From Anaerolineaceae bacterium (lineage in GTDB: Bacteria > Chloroflexota > Anaerolineae > Anaerolineales > Anaerolineaceae): 64,000 nucleotides of DNA. Shown piece by piece: positions 33,881 to 42,181 of this stretch. The stretch is from the NCBI GenBank assembly GCA_016841365.1, contig JAENZI010000014.1:1-64000 (forward strand). Direction: 5' to 3'. Numbering within the stretch: the first letter of the stretch is position 1; the number at the start of each line of letters is the position of its first letter. Under the pieces are notes generated by a model. That model was not told the DNA's origin. It made no database searches and saw nothing but the letters and a program-made list of their open reading frames with translations. Position numbers and translations under genes: made by a program.

Positions 33881-36670
33881 ATGCCTCCAGTTTTATACCT
33901 TCTCGATGGTCACGGCCTGGCATATCGGGCGTATTATGCCCTCACTGCAGGCGGAACCCGCAGCAACGCATTTCAGACCAGCAGCGGCGAGCCGACTGCG
34001 GGCGTATATGGCTTTACCAGTATCCTTCTGCGGATATTTGAGCAGGAGAACCCCGATTACCTGGCGGTTGTGTTTGACAAAGGGAAAACCTTCCGCCATG
34101 AGATGTATGAAGACTATAAGGGCACCCGGGCGAAGATGCCCGACGACCTCCGCACACAGGTCGAGCGGATGCGTGAAATTGTGGATGCGCTCAACATCCC
34201 CAGGCTTGAAATGGAAAACTACGAGGCGGATGACGTGCTGGGCAGCGTGGCGCGCTGGGCGGCAGAGGAAAAGGGTCTGGGCGTCAAGATCATCACAGGC
34301 GATAAGGATTTGCTGCAGTTAGTCACCGACCGGGTGGTGGTCAATTTGGCAGGCAGCCGCCTGTCAGACGCACAGGATTTTTTCCCAGAGGATGTCACGA
34401 AAAAATTGGGTGTTCCGCCGGAGAAGGTGGTGGACTTCAAAGCGCTTTGCGGTGATTCCTCTGATAACATCCCCGGCGTGAAAGGGATTGGCGAAAAAAC
34501 AGCCACCAAGCTCTTGGAGGAATATGGCTCTCTGGATGGTATTTATGAGCACCTGGATGAGATCAGCGGCAGGGCAAAAACGGCGCTGGAAGGCAGCAAG
34601 GAAGTTGCTTACCTGAGCCAGAAATTGGCGCGGATTGTGACAGACCTTGATATGCAGCTCGATTTGGAGCAGGCGCGCATTGACCGATTCAACCCAAAGG
34701 CAGTGGAAGACCTTTTCAGAGAGCTGGAGTTCAGGACACTCACCAAGCAGCTTAATGCGCTGGTTGGGAGGATGCACCCGATCATGCCGCAGGGTGAACA
34801 AATGGACCTGTTTGCAGATGTGGCACCTGAGGAAACGGCAGTTGAAACCCCTTCAGATATTCAGACCACAATTGTGGATTCAAATGCAGGACTTGAAGAG
34901 CTGCAGCGCACGCTTGAAAAAGCAGAATGGATTGCTTTTGACACCGAGACGACAGATACTGACGTGATGCGGGCAAAGCTGGTCGGTATTTCGCTGGCAG
35001 TTGAGCCAGAGCATGGCTATTACATCCCCGTGGGGCATGCCGAAGGGGATCAGTTGCCTGTGGAGAAGGTGTTTGACGCCCTGCGCGGGCCGCTGACGGA
35101 CCCTGATATCAAAAAAACGGGGCATAACCTGAAATATGACTTTCTGGTGCTCAAGCGCGCCGGTCTGATCGTATCCCCGTTATCTTTCGACACAATGATC
35201 GCGGAGTGGCTGATCAACCCGGCATCCCGTAACCTGGGATTGAAGAACCTGGCCTGGGTCAGGCTGGGATACGACATGACCCATATCGAAGATCTGATCG
35301 GAAAGGGTAAAGGGCAGAAGACGATGGACTTGGTACCGATTGAGGAGGCGGCGGGTTATGCCGCAGCGGATGCTGTGATTTGCTTGCGCCTGATCCCGCA
35401 GCTACAGGAAGAATTGCGCGATCAAAAGTCAGAGTCGCTTTTCGGCACAATGGAAATGCCCCTTGTGCCAGTGCTGGCCGAGATGGAAGAGGCTGGAATC
35501 CTGCTGGATAAAGCCTTCTTTAAAAAGTTTTCTACGGAGTTGGAAGAACGCCTGGGCGAGATTGAGTCGCAGATCCAAGAGGCTGTTGGTTATGAATTTA
35601 ACCTGAATTCCACCCAGCAGCTTTCTGAAGCCTTGTTTGATAAGATGGGGCTGGAACCGCCAGACCGGGCGCGTAAAACGTCATCAGGTCATTATTCCAC
35701 TGCGGCATCTGTGCTGGAGGCGATGGCAGGGCAGCATCCGGTGGTGGATTGGGTGCTTGAATACCGCGAGTTGGAGAAATTACGCTCGACTTATGTTGAT
35801 TCACTACCATTGCAAATAAACCCGGACACCGGCCGGGTGCACACCTCCTTTAACCAGACTGGCACGGTGACCGGCCGGATTGCCTCTTCGGATCCGAACC
35901 TGCAAAACATCCCCACCCGCACGGAAATCGGCAGGCGTGTACGCAATGGGTTCGTTGCACAGCAGGGCTGGCAGCTGCTGGCAGTGGATTATTCCCAAAT
36001 TGAGCTGCGCATTGTTGCCCATATGTCGCAAGACAAAGCCATGCTGGCAGCCTTCAATGCCGGGCAGGACATTCACGCCACCACAGCAGCCGCTGTGCAT
36101 GGTGTTAACCTGGACGATGTCACCCCTGAAATGCGCCGCCATGCCAAAGCGATCAATTTTGGCCTGATCTATGGAATGAGTTCCTATGGCCTGACGAATG
36201 CCACCGACCTGACCCTGGCGGAGGCAGAGAATTTTATCACGACCTATTTTGAGAAATTCCCGGGCGTAAAGCGCTTCTTAGATGGGCTGCGTGAACAGGC
36301 GGCTGAACAGGGCTATGTGGAAACACTGCTTGGGAGGCGGCGATACTTCCCGAACTTAAAGCGCGGGGCGAGCTACAATATCCGCCAGCGGGAAGAACGG
36401 GAGGCTATCAACGCCCCGATCCAGGGCACTGCTGCGGACATCATCAAAATTGCAATGCTGAAATTGCCGGATGAGATTAAGAACGCCGGTTTGCAGGCAC
36501 GCATGCTGCTTCAGGTGCATGATGAACTGATCTTTGAAGTGCCTGAGGATGAATTGGATGAAACGACCCGCTTGGTGCAGAAGGTGATGGAAAACGCCTA
36601 CAAACTCGACATCCCATTGAGTACAGAAGCCAAGGCTGGCTTGAGCTGGGGCAGGATGGAAAAGCGCTAA
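33881..36670 (+). CDS. polA: DNA polymerase I
   Basis: This 929-aa enzyme has all three activities. The N-terminal 5'-3' exonuclease (about 1-290) shows LLDGHGLAYRAYYAL, NYEADDVLG, ITGDKDLLQLV and GDSSDNIPGVKGIGEKTA. The 3'-5' proofreading domain (about 320-500) keeps its acidic residues: FDTETTDTD, HNLKYDFLVL, YAAADAVICL. The polymerase domain has motif A DYSQIELRIVAHMS, motif B RRHAKAINFGLIYGMSSYGL and motif C LQVHDELIFEV. Proofreading is thus intact, unlike Taq-type enzymes. AAAAGGAGC precedes the ATG. It functions in Okazaki fragment processing and repair. Confidence 0.97.
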   Translation: MPPVLYLLDGHGLAYRAYYALTAGGTRSNAFQTSSGEPTAGVYGFTSILLRIFEQENPDYLAVVFDKGKTFRHEMYEDYKGTRAKMPDDLRTQVERMREIVDALNIPRLEMENYEADDVLGSVARWAAEEKGLGVKIITGDKDLLQLVTDRVVVNLAGSRLSDAQDFFPEDVTKKLGVPPEKVVDFKALCGDSSDNIPGVKGIGEKTATKLLEEYGSLDGIYEHLDEISGRAKTALEGSKEVAYLSQKLARIVTDLDMQLDLEQARIDRFNPKAVEDLFRELEFRTLTKQLNALVGRMHPIMPQGEQMDLFADVAPEETAVETPSDIQTTIVDSNAGLEELQRTLEKAEWIAFDTETTDTDVMRAKLVGISLAVEPEHGYYIPVGHAEGDQLPVEKVFDALRGPLTDPDIKKTGHNLKYDFLVLKRAGLIVSPLSFDTMIAEWLINPASRNLGLKNLAWVRLGYDMTHIEDLIGKGKGQKTMDLVPIEEAAGYAAADAVICLRLIPQLQEELRDQKSESLFGTMEMPLVPVLAEMEEAGILLDKAFFKKFSTELEERLGEIESQIQEAVGYEFNLNSTQQLSEALFDKMGLEPPDRARKTSSGHYSTAASVLEAMAGQHPVVDWVLEYRELEKLRSTYVDSLPLQINPDTGRVHTSFNQTGTVTGRIASSDPNLQNIPTRTEIGRRVRNGFVAQQGWQLLAVDYSQIELRIVAHMSQDKAMLAAFNAGQDIHATTAAAVHGVNLDDVTPEMRRHAKAINFGLIYGMSSYGLTNATDLTLAEAENFITTYFEKFPGVKRFLDGLREQAAEQGYVETLLGRRRYFPNLKRGASYNIRQREEREAINAPIQGTAADIIKIAMLKLPDEIKNAGLQARMLLQVHDELIFEVPEDELDETTRLVQKVMENAYKLDIPLSTEAKAGLSWGRMEKR

Positions 36671-36745
36671 ACTCAGACAATATTTCCTGAGACCTGAAAA
36701 TAAGTTACTTTCTGGTATATGCTTCCGCCTGGATCCGTTTAGGCT

Positions 36746-37807
36746 TCAATCGCTATGCTCGTGCCTGTGGTGAATATCCGGCCAATGCGGGTGGTCGTGC
36801 TGCAAATAAGTGTGTTCATGAGCGTGGATATGCCGGACCGATGCATCGGATAACTCAAGGTGTTCGTGATCATGATGCGGGTTGGGGTGCGTATGCATGT
36901 GCGTGTGGATAAGCGCTTGATGGATATGTGCGTGCGAGTGCGTTTCCTTGAATAAGACATAAATTGAAATCAAAAAGGTCACCAACGCGACAAATTGAAT
37001 CAGTGTGAATGCTTCCCCAAAAAGTAGTGCGATAAATAAGCCAAAGAAGGGTGCGCTTGAAAAGATCAGTTGGGAGCGGGTTGCTCCGAGATGCTGCGCG
37101 GATGTAATATATAACAAGATCGATAGTCCGTAGGAGACAACACCTAATCCCAACGCGCCCAGGGTTTGGACGGCGTTTGCGGTGAATGAACCCATCAATA
37201 ATCCAAGGACCAGGTTAAAACTACCAGCAAACAATCCTTTCCAAAATGTGCTTTGGGCGGGGGTTATGCCGTCAATTAAGGCTGTCAGGTGGTTGTCTAT
37301 TCCCCAACAGATACATGCCAGGACGATCAGCCCTCCCGCTTTGAACCCTGCGATGCCGCCTTCCCAGGCGAGCAGTGTCGCTGCACCTAACGCGCCGATG
37401 CTGGCTAACCAGCCTTTTTTTGAGAGGTAATCCTTAAAGAAAAGATGACCGAGGACAGCAGTCGCTAATAATTCTAAATTTAACCAAAGGGAAACCGAGC
37501 TCGCTGCAGCAATCCGTAAACCGGCGAGCAGGAATAAGGGGCCTAAAATACCCCCAAATATTATGGCACCTGATAACTTCAGGGCTTCCTTGCGCTGGAT
37601 TTGCCAGGGCCACTGCATGGATTTTTCTTTGATTAATATCAGAGACACGCCTAAGGCTGCTCCTAAATAAAGCAACCCAGCCATTTGATAATTGTTAAGA
37701 AAGGGTAATAAGGGTTTGCTTAATGGTGCAGCCGCCCCAAAGAAAATTGCTGCGATAAAAGCTGCTAAAATCCCAAATCGTTTTTGATCTTCCATCAATT
37801 TTCTCAT
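36746..37807 (-). CDS. DMT/EamA transporter with His-rich C-terminal tail
   Basis: This protein of about 353 aa has ten predicted hydrophobic segments in two EamA halves (GILAAFIAAIFFGAAAPLSK, GAIIFGGILGPLFLLAGL, GALGAATLLAWEGGIAG and so on). After the last helix comes a tail of about 65 residues with 23 histidines in HxH patterns (THMHTHPNPHHDHEH and similar). Such tails in ZIP, CDF and Ni/Co permeases bind transition metals. DMT transporters usually move metabolites, so this one may handle or sense Zn, Ni or Co. The hydrogenase in this window needs Ni, but no direct link is shown. I start at the ATG at 37807; the TTG 12 codons upstream is less likely. Confidence 0.85.
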   Translation of the reverse strand: MRKLMEDQKRFGILAAFIAAIFFGAAAPLSKPLLPFLNNYQMAGLLYLGAALGVSLILIKEKSMQWPWQIQRKEALKLSGAIIFGGILGPLFLLAGLRIAAASSVSLWLNLELLATAVLGHLFFKDYLSKKGWLASIGALGAATLLAWEGGIAGFKAGGLIVLACICWGIDNHLTALIDGITPAQSTFWKGLFAGSFNLVLGLLMGSFTANAVQTLGALGLGVVSYGLSILLYITSAQHLGATRSQLIFSSAPFFGLFIALLFGEAFTLIQFVALVTFLISIYVLFKETHSHAHIHQALIHTHMHTHPNPHHDHEHLELSDASVRHIHAHEHTYLQHDHPHWPDIHHRHEHSD

Positions 37808-37860
37808 TTGATCCGAATCAGAGTATGACAAATTGACGTGCAAGAATTATTTTAGTAAAC

Positions 37861-37884
37861 AAGCCTGACTAATCTATCAGGCTT
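37861..37884 (-). terminator. Intrinsic terminator of dnaA
   Basis: 8-bp stem AAGCCTGA/TCAGGCTT with an 8-nt loop, followed on the minus strand by GTTTACT, 45 bp after the dnaA stop. The T run is short. Confidence 0.6.
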
Positions 37885-37928
37885 TTAAGTTTTAGATTGA
37901 TATATTGTATTACATTTTAGTCAGGGGG

Positions 37929-39275
37929 CTAAACCATCATTGGGACACGGCTATAGAGTTGCTCACGGATCTTTAAGATCTGCCGGCGTAAACGGTCATC
38001 CGTTTCCATCAGGTTGTTGACCTTATCGCAGGCGTAAATGACTGTGGTGTGGTCACGTCCGCCGATGAATTCACCGATTTGCGGCAGCGATACGCCGCCT
38101 TCTTCACGCAGCAGGTACATCGCAATCTGGCGGGGCAGGGCAACTTCCCGCGTCCGTTCACGCCCGATCAGCCGGTCGTTAGATATGCCAAATGCTTTTG
38201 AAACGGCATCCAAAACATCACCTGGCTGCAGGTCTGGGCCATGGGGGAGAAAGTCGGAGAGGGCGTTATGAGCTAATTCCAGTGTCAGCGGGATACCGCT
38301 CAGGTCGGAATAAGCCAGCACACGATTCAGAGCGCCTTCAAGTTCGCGGATGTTGGACTGCACCTGACGGGCGATCATCTCAAGGATTTCTGATGGTACA
38401 TTACGCCCTGCCCGTTCTGCTTTGGATCGCAGGATTGCCAGGCGGGTTTCCACATCGGGGGGTTGAATATCAGCGGTTAAGCCCCATTCAAAACGTGAGC
38501 GCAGACGCTCTTCCAGGGTCACCAGGGCTTTGGGTGACCGGTCGGAGGAGATCACCAATTGTTTGTTCTGCCCATGCAGGGTGTTGAAGGTATGAAAGAA
38601 TTCTTCCTGGGTGGACTCTTTGCCGGCGATGAATTGGATATCATCGATCAGCAAGACATCGATCTGGCGGTATTTTTCACGGAACGCGGCTGTGGTATGG
38701 GTTCGGATGGCGTTGATCAGGTCGTTGGTAAATTCCTCAGAGGAAACGTATAAGACATTCAGGTTTGCAGGCAGGCAGGCGTTGCCAATGGCGTGCAGCA
38801 GGTGGGTCTTGCCCAGCCCGACACCGCCGTAAAGGAACAGGGGGTTGTATGCCCGGGCGGGGCTTTCGGCAACAGCCATACAGGCTGCATGTGCCAGGCG
38901 GTTATCCGCGCCGACGACAAAATTATCGAAACGGTAACGCCCGTTGATGGTTGAATTTTCGGTTGTGTTTGTAGCAGACGTGCTGGGGTGATGTTGTTTT
39001 TCAGTTTTTTCTGCGGTTGAATTTGAGGAATGGACTTTGATTTCAGTTGTGACTGGCGACCCGATCATGCCGGTCAATATCCGGCCCATTTTCGCGCTCA
39101 AGCGGTCATCGAGCCAGTCCCGAGCATATGCATTTTTAACGCCGATCTCAAAACAGCCTGTCTCTTCATCATAGCCTAAAAACTCGGCGCTGCTGACCCA
39201 GGTATCAAAGGAAGCCTTTGACATTTCAAGTTGAAGTTGGCCGAGTGTGGCTTGCCAGGCGTGTTCTGCTCTCAT
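37929..39275 (-). CDS. dnaA: Chromosomal replication initiator DnaA
   Basis: This 448-aa protein contains domain I (about 1-85), a short variable linker rich in Ser/Thr, the AAA+ domain with Walker A GGVGLGKTHLLHAIGN, Walker B LLIDDIQFIAGK, sensor RSRFEWGL, and the DNA-binding domain IV with the DnaA signature GGRDHTTVIYACDKV. The length is normal. dnaN, recF and gyrB are not adjacent, unlike the classical oriC region. The leader contains a promoter (TTGAGG-17-TAAAAT) and a terminator-like hairpin, which suggests transcriptional control of the initiator level. Confidence 0.97.
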   Translation of the reverse strand: MRAEHAWQATLGQLQLEMSKASFDTWVSSAEFLGYDEETGCFEIGVKNAYARDWLDDRLSAKMGRILTGMIGSPVTTEIKVHSSNSTAEKTEKQHHPSTSATNTTENSTINGRYRFDNFVVGADNRLAHAACMAVAESPARAYNPLFLYGGVGLGKTHLLHAIGNACLPANLNVLYVSSEEFTNDLINAIRTHTTAAFREKYRQIDVLLIDDIQFIAGKESTQEEFFHTFNTLHGQNKQLVISSDRSPKALVTLEERLRSRFEWGLTADIQPPDVETRLAILRSKAERAGRNVPSEILEMIARQVQSNIRELEGALNRVLAYSDLSGIPLTLELAHNALSDFLPHGPDLQPGDVLDAVSKAFGISNDRLIGRERTREVALPRQIAMYLLREEGGVSLPQIGEFIGGRDHTTVIYACDKVNNLMETDDRLRRQILKIREQLYSRVPMMV

Positions 39276-39337
39276 GAATAATTCCTCTCTGCTGTGCTAT
39301 GCAATCGCCCAATGATATCCAAATAAATTTATAAAAA

Positions 39338-39364
39338 CACCACTTTTGATGGGCTTCAGTGGTG
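39338..39364 (-). promoter_or_regulatory. Terminator-like hairpin in the dnaA leader
   Basis: On the minus strand CACCACT, a 13-nt loop, AGTGGTG, then TTTTTAT. It lies between the dnaA promoter and the start codon, so RNA polymerase must read through it to express dnaA. The dnaE leader has a hairpin of the same dimensions. Confidence 0.6.
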
Positions 39365-39430
39365 GAAAGATTTTTTCGGTTGTTTAAACGCCAAGGTTAG
39401 AAATTTTTCGCCCGCTTGGTAGGTAGTAGA

Positions 39431-39459
39431 ATTTTAGCAGAGAGTCAACACAGCCTCAA
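39431..39459 (-). promoter_or_regulatory. Promoter of dnaA
   Basis: On the minus strand TTGAGG (39454-39459), 17 bp, TAAAAT (39431-39436). Transcription start near 39424 gives a leader of about 150 nt. Confidence 0.55.
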
Positions 39460-39598
39460 GCGGATTTGCCCAAAATTTGCTAAAAATTCCACATTCTTTA
39501 AGCTCCCCCAACCTTAAAAAATATGAATTATTTGATAAATATTAAATTAGCCAATGATCAATATTTGATTCACCCATAGAGCGTTTAATAAAGCGCAA

Positions 39599-39620
39599 CA
39601 CCCCCCATATATGGGGGGTG
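39599..39620. repeat. Perfect 22-bp palindrome upstream of dnaA
   Basis: Arms CACCCCCC and GGGGGGTG enclose ATATAT, which is itself self-complementary. A partial echo, CCATATGTGGGGGTG, follows at 39644-39658. It may be a protein-binding site or cruciform. A terminator for the FAD oxidoreductase gene is the alternative, but it lies about 105 bp after that stop and lacks a T run. Confidence 0.6.
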
Positions 39621-39724
39621 AGTCTGTTAAAGCGCTTTCTGTGCCATATGTGGGGGTGCGTTATATAAACCCCATTTTGCGAGAAAATGCTCATATGTTC
39701 GAAAATTTGATTCAGATTTTGGAA

Positions 39725-41044
39725 TCAGTGTTTTTGATCCTCGATCATCATCCTCGCAGCACGCCGGCCGATTTCCACAGCAAAATTCGTCCCCCGGTCC
39801 CAGGGATAGACCTGGCTCATGCTGGCGAAATATAAGCCAGGCAGCGGTGTGCAGATATCGGGGATGTGCTGTGAATGGTTGACCAGGGGCACGGGTTGGG
39901 CGTAGCGTGTGCGGAACAGCCACGTCTTATTGACCCAGTCTGGTGTGTAATTTGGATTGAATTTTCTGAGATGCGGTAGGAAGCGGGCTTCAAGCGCCTC
40001 TTGGCTGAGGTCGAAATTTTCGTGGTCTTGCGGAAGGTAATCACCGATATAGACGATATGATCGCCGCCAAAATATTCAGGTGAAAGGAAGTTGGTGTGC
40101 TCCACCAAAGAAAGAAACGGGAAACCGGCTTGTTTAGGAATGTTATACCAGTAGTACCCCTGGGTAGAAAGTTGGTGCTTGAGCGAAACGACCATCACAA
40201 CTGCGCCCATGCTTTTAAGGTTCAATAAGCCCTGAAGGTAGGGCTGTGCCAGGTCAGGTGCAAGGCGCGCCAACAACCCGGGTGAGGTGGTTGCAAGCAC
40301 CTGATCGTAGGTTTGCGTTTCTGCGCCTTCTGGTAAAAGCGAGACTTGCCCTTCACCCGCCTGCGTGATTCCGTTCACACGTGCGTTCAACTTGATCTCC
40401 ACACCCATGGTTTTAAGGCGTTCAGCGAACTTATCTGCGAAGGTCTGAAAGCCGCCTTTAAAGGTGCCTAACCGCGTGGTGCGTGCATGCAGCCTGGCCC
40501 ACATCCAGGCCATGTTGACCACTTTGGCGTATTCTTCGCCAAACTTGCCGATCATCATCGGCTCCCACATGGACTCATACACCCTGTCGCCAGCCCATTT
40601 ACGCATCCATTGATCTACGGTGGTTTTTTCCAATGCCCGCCAGTTCTTGGTCAGGCGTAAATACAACCCCACCAGCCCAAAGCGGATTTTATTGACCCCC
40701 CAACCTAACCCCGGGTACATCAGCGCGGCGGTGATTGAATCAAAGGGATAAAATTTTCCTTCATGATACATTACGGTCACCGGGCGTGGGAATAAAACCT
40801 GGTCAGACCAGCCCAGTTCGTCAATCAGCCCCAGCATATGTTCATCGGAATGGAACCAGTGATGGTAAAAGCGTTCCACCGTCCAATCCCAGTGGGGTTC
40901 TTTGAAACCGGCTGCCAACCCGCCAACGTGATCGGAGCCTTCATAAATGACCACATCCTTTCCGGCTTTGACCAGGTCGTAGGCGGCGGACATCCCGCCG
41001 ATGCCTGCCCCAATGATGGCGATGCGTTGTTTACTGTCCGTCAT
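39725..41044 (-). CDS. FAD-dependent oxidoreductase (protoporphyrinogen oxidase-like)
   Basis: This 439-aa flavoprotein has the N-terminal dinucleotide fold IAIIGAGIGGMSAAYDL and the second motif VVIYEGSDHVGGLAAGF typical of the amine oxidase/protoporphyrinogen oxidase/desaturase superfamily. VERFYHHWFHSDEHM and MIGKFGEEYAKVVNMAW suggest the group near UDP-galactopyranose mutases and glycosyl-lipid oxidoreductases, often found beside polysaccharide genes. The start at 41044 (AAAGGTGAACC) overlaps the end of the upstream LPG-synthase-like gene by 14 bp, so the two are translationally coupled. The substrate is not known. Confidence 0.82.
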   Translation of the reverse strand: MTDSKQRIAIIGAGIGGMSAAYDLVKAGKDVVIYEGSDHVGGLAAGFKEPHWDWTVERFYHHWFHSDEHMLGLIDELGWSDQVLFPRPVTVMYHEGKFYPFDSITAALMYPGLGWGVNKIRFGLVGLYLRLTKNWRALEKTTVDQWMRKWAGDRVYESMWEPMMIGKFGEEYAKVVNMAWMWARLHARTTRLGTFKGGFQTFADKFAERLKTMGVEIKLNARVNGITQAGEGQVSLLPEGAETQTYDQVLATTSPGLLARLAPDLAQPYLQGLLNLKSMGAVVMVVSLKHQLSTQGYYWYNIPKQAGFPFLSLVEHTNFLSPEYFGGDHIVYIGDYLPQDHENFDLSQEALEARFLPHLRKFNPNYTPDWVNKTWLFRTRYAQPVPLVNHSQHIPDICTPLPGLYFASMSQVYPWDRGTNFAVEIGRRAARMMIEDQKH

Positions 41045-42095
41045 GTGGTTCACCTTTCGTCGTTGCTTCAAGCGGCGTTTCTGCCTGTGCCTGCATCTTC
41101 TCAATATCCAGCGTCCATTCGAGCCCTTCGCTCACAAAGAAAATCGCGCCGACCAATGTGATGGGGATCCACAATGCCATCCGCAGGATCAGGGTGTAGC
41201 CGAGGGCAGGTTCTGCGGGGATGCCGTAAGTTTGGAGCATGGCTCGTCCGGCGGCATCAAATGTACCCAATCCGCCCGGTGCGGCAGGGATCAGCAGAAC
41301 CATATTGACCACCCCATTCAGCAGCATTAACTGCCCGAAGGTCAGGCCTAACCCCAGCGATTGATTCACACTCCAATACAACCCGGTTTCGAGCAGCCAG
41401 ACCAGTACCGATGTCAGGAAGATCATCACTGCATCTTTTGGAGAGCGCAGGCTCATCAAGCCATCCAAAAAGCGGTCGGCGATGCTGATCGTGCCCTCGC
41501 GCCAGCGCTTTGGGACGATTTTGCTGATCACGGCGTGGATCAAGCGCATGGCGGGTTTGGGGAACATAGCGATGGCGATGAAGAAAATTAACCCGGCAGC
41601 GAATATTGCCGCCGCCCAAACAGCCAGGCTGCCCAATTGGGTAAACGAACCTGTGCCCGGAAGGCCTGCCAGTTGACCAAGATTTAACAATACAAACCCC
41701 ACAACCACCACGGCATCGAAGATGCGTTCTACCACGATGGTCGCTAAACTGGCGGAAATCGAGATATCCTCACGGCGTTTGAGGACAACCGTGCGCAGCA
41801 CTTCTCCCATCCTGAGCGGGAAGACATTATTGCCCATATAACCGATGAAGATCATCGGGAACAACGTCTTAGTCGTGGTCTTCTTGATGGGGTTAAGCAG
41901 GTACTGCCAGCGCCAGGTGCGCACCAGCATGCTGCTGAAGTAGATAGCCAGGCCGGGGACCAGCCACCATAAGCGGGTTTCACGAAGTGTTGCCCACAAG
42001 TCGGCATAATTGATCTCACGGAAGGCAAAATAGAGGAATACGGCTGAGATAATTAAGCCCAGCCAGATCAGCCAGCGTTTGACGTTTCTTTTCAT
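41031..42095 (-). CDS. LPG-synthase-TM/UPF0104 family membrane protein
   Basis: This 354-aa protein has about eight transmembrane helices and the family features of the lysylphosphatidylglycerol synthase transmembrane region (AglD/UPF0104): WLVPGLAIYFSSMLVRTWRWQYLL near the N terminus, GYMGNNVFPLRMGEVLR with the conserved Arg-Gly-Glu stretch, and LIPAAPGGLGTFDAAGRAML near the C terminus. The catalytic soluble domain of MprF is absent. Members are thought to flip or modify lipids and polyprenyl-linked sugars. It forms a tight operon with the FAD oxidoreductase. Confidence 0.85.
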   Translation of the reverse strand: MKRNVKRWLIWLGLIISAVFLYFAFREINYADLWATLRETRLWWLVPGLAIYFSSMLVRTWRWQYLLNPIKKTTTKTLFPMIFIGYMGNNVFPLRMGEVLRTVVLKRREDISISASLATIVVERIFDAVVVVGFVLLNLGQLAGLPGTGSFTQLGSLAVWAAAIFAAGLIFFIAIAMFPKPAMRLIHAVISKIVPKRWREGTISIADRFLDGLMSLRSPKDAVMIFLTSVLVWLLETGLYWSVNQSLGLGLTFGQLMLLNGVVNMVLLIPAAPGGLGTFDAAGRAMLQTYGIPAEPALGYTLILRMALWIPITLVGAIFFVSEGLEWTLDIEKMQAQAETPLEATTKGEPHDGQ

Positions 42096-42165
42096 GCTAG
42101 CAATTCTACCATGCCGGCATGCGGGTGACGATCACAAGAGTCCCTCGCAATGAAAGAATTACAGA

Positions 42166-42174
42166 TGGTATACT
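42166..42174 (+). promoter_or_regulatory. Extended -10 promoter of the ABC-F gene (leaderless mRNA)
   Basis: TG-G-TATACT ends 7 nt before the ATG at 42182. No Shine-Dalgarno lies between, so translation probably starts from a leaderless transcript. Confidence 0.55.
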
Positions 42175-42181
42175 ATCCAAC

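Larger units (their letters stand above)
39276..39724. other. Intergenic region upstream of dnaA
   Basis: This 449-bp gap holds the dnaA promoter and leader hairpin (separate entries), an AT-rich stretch near 39510-39570, a perfect 22-bp palindrome at 39599-39620 and AAAGCGC motifs at 39590 and 39630, the latter part of the palindrome AAAGCGCTTT. No canonical DnaA box TTATCCACA is seen; the best is AATTCCACA near 39485 with 6 of 9 matches. An origin is possible from position but is not supported by boxes. No gene was found. Confidence 0.5.

Noticed and set aside
39276-39724. oriC with DnaA boxes
   Set aside because: No TTATCCACA-type boxes were found on either strand (best 6 of 9), and dnaN is not adjacent. 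Position and AT-richness alone are not enough.
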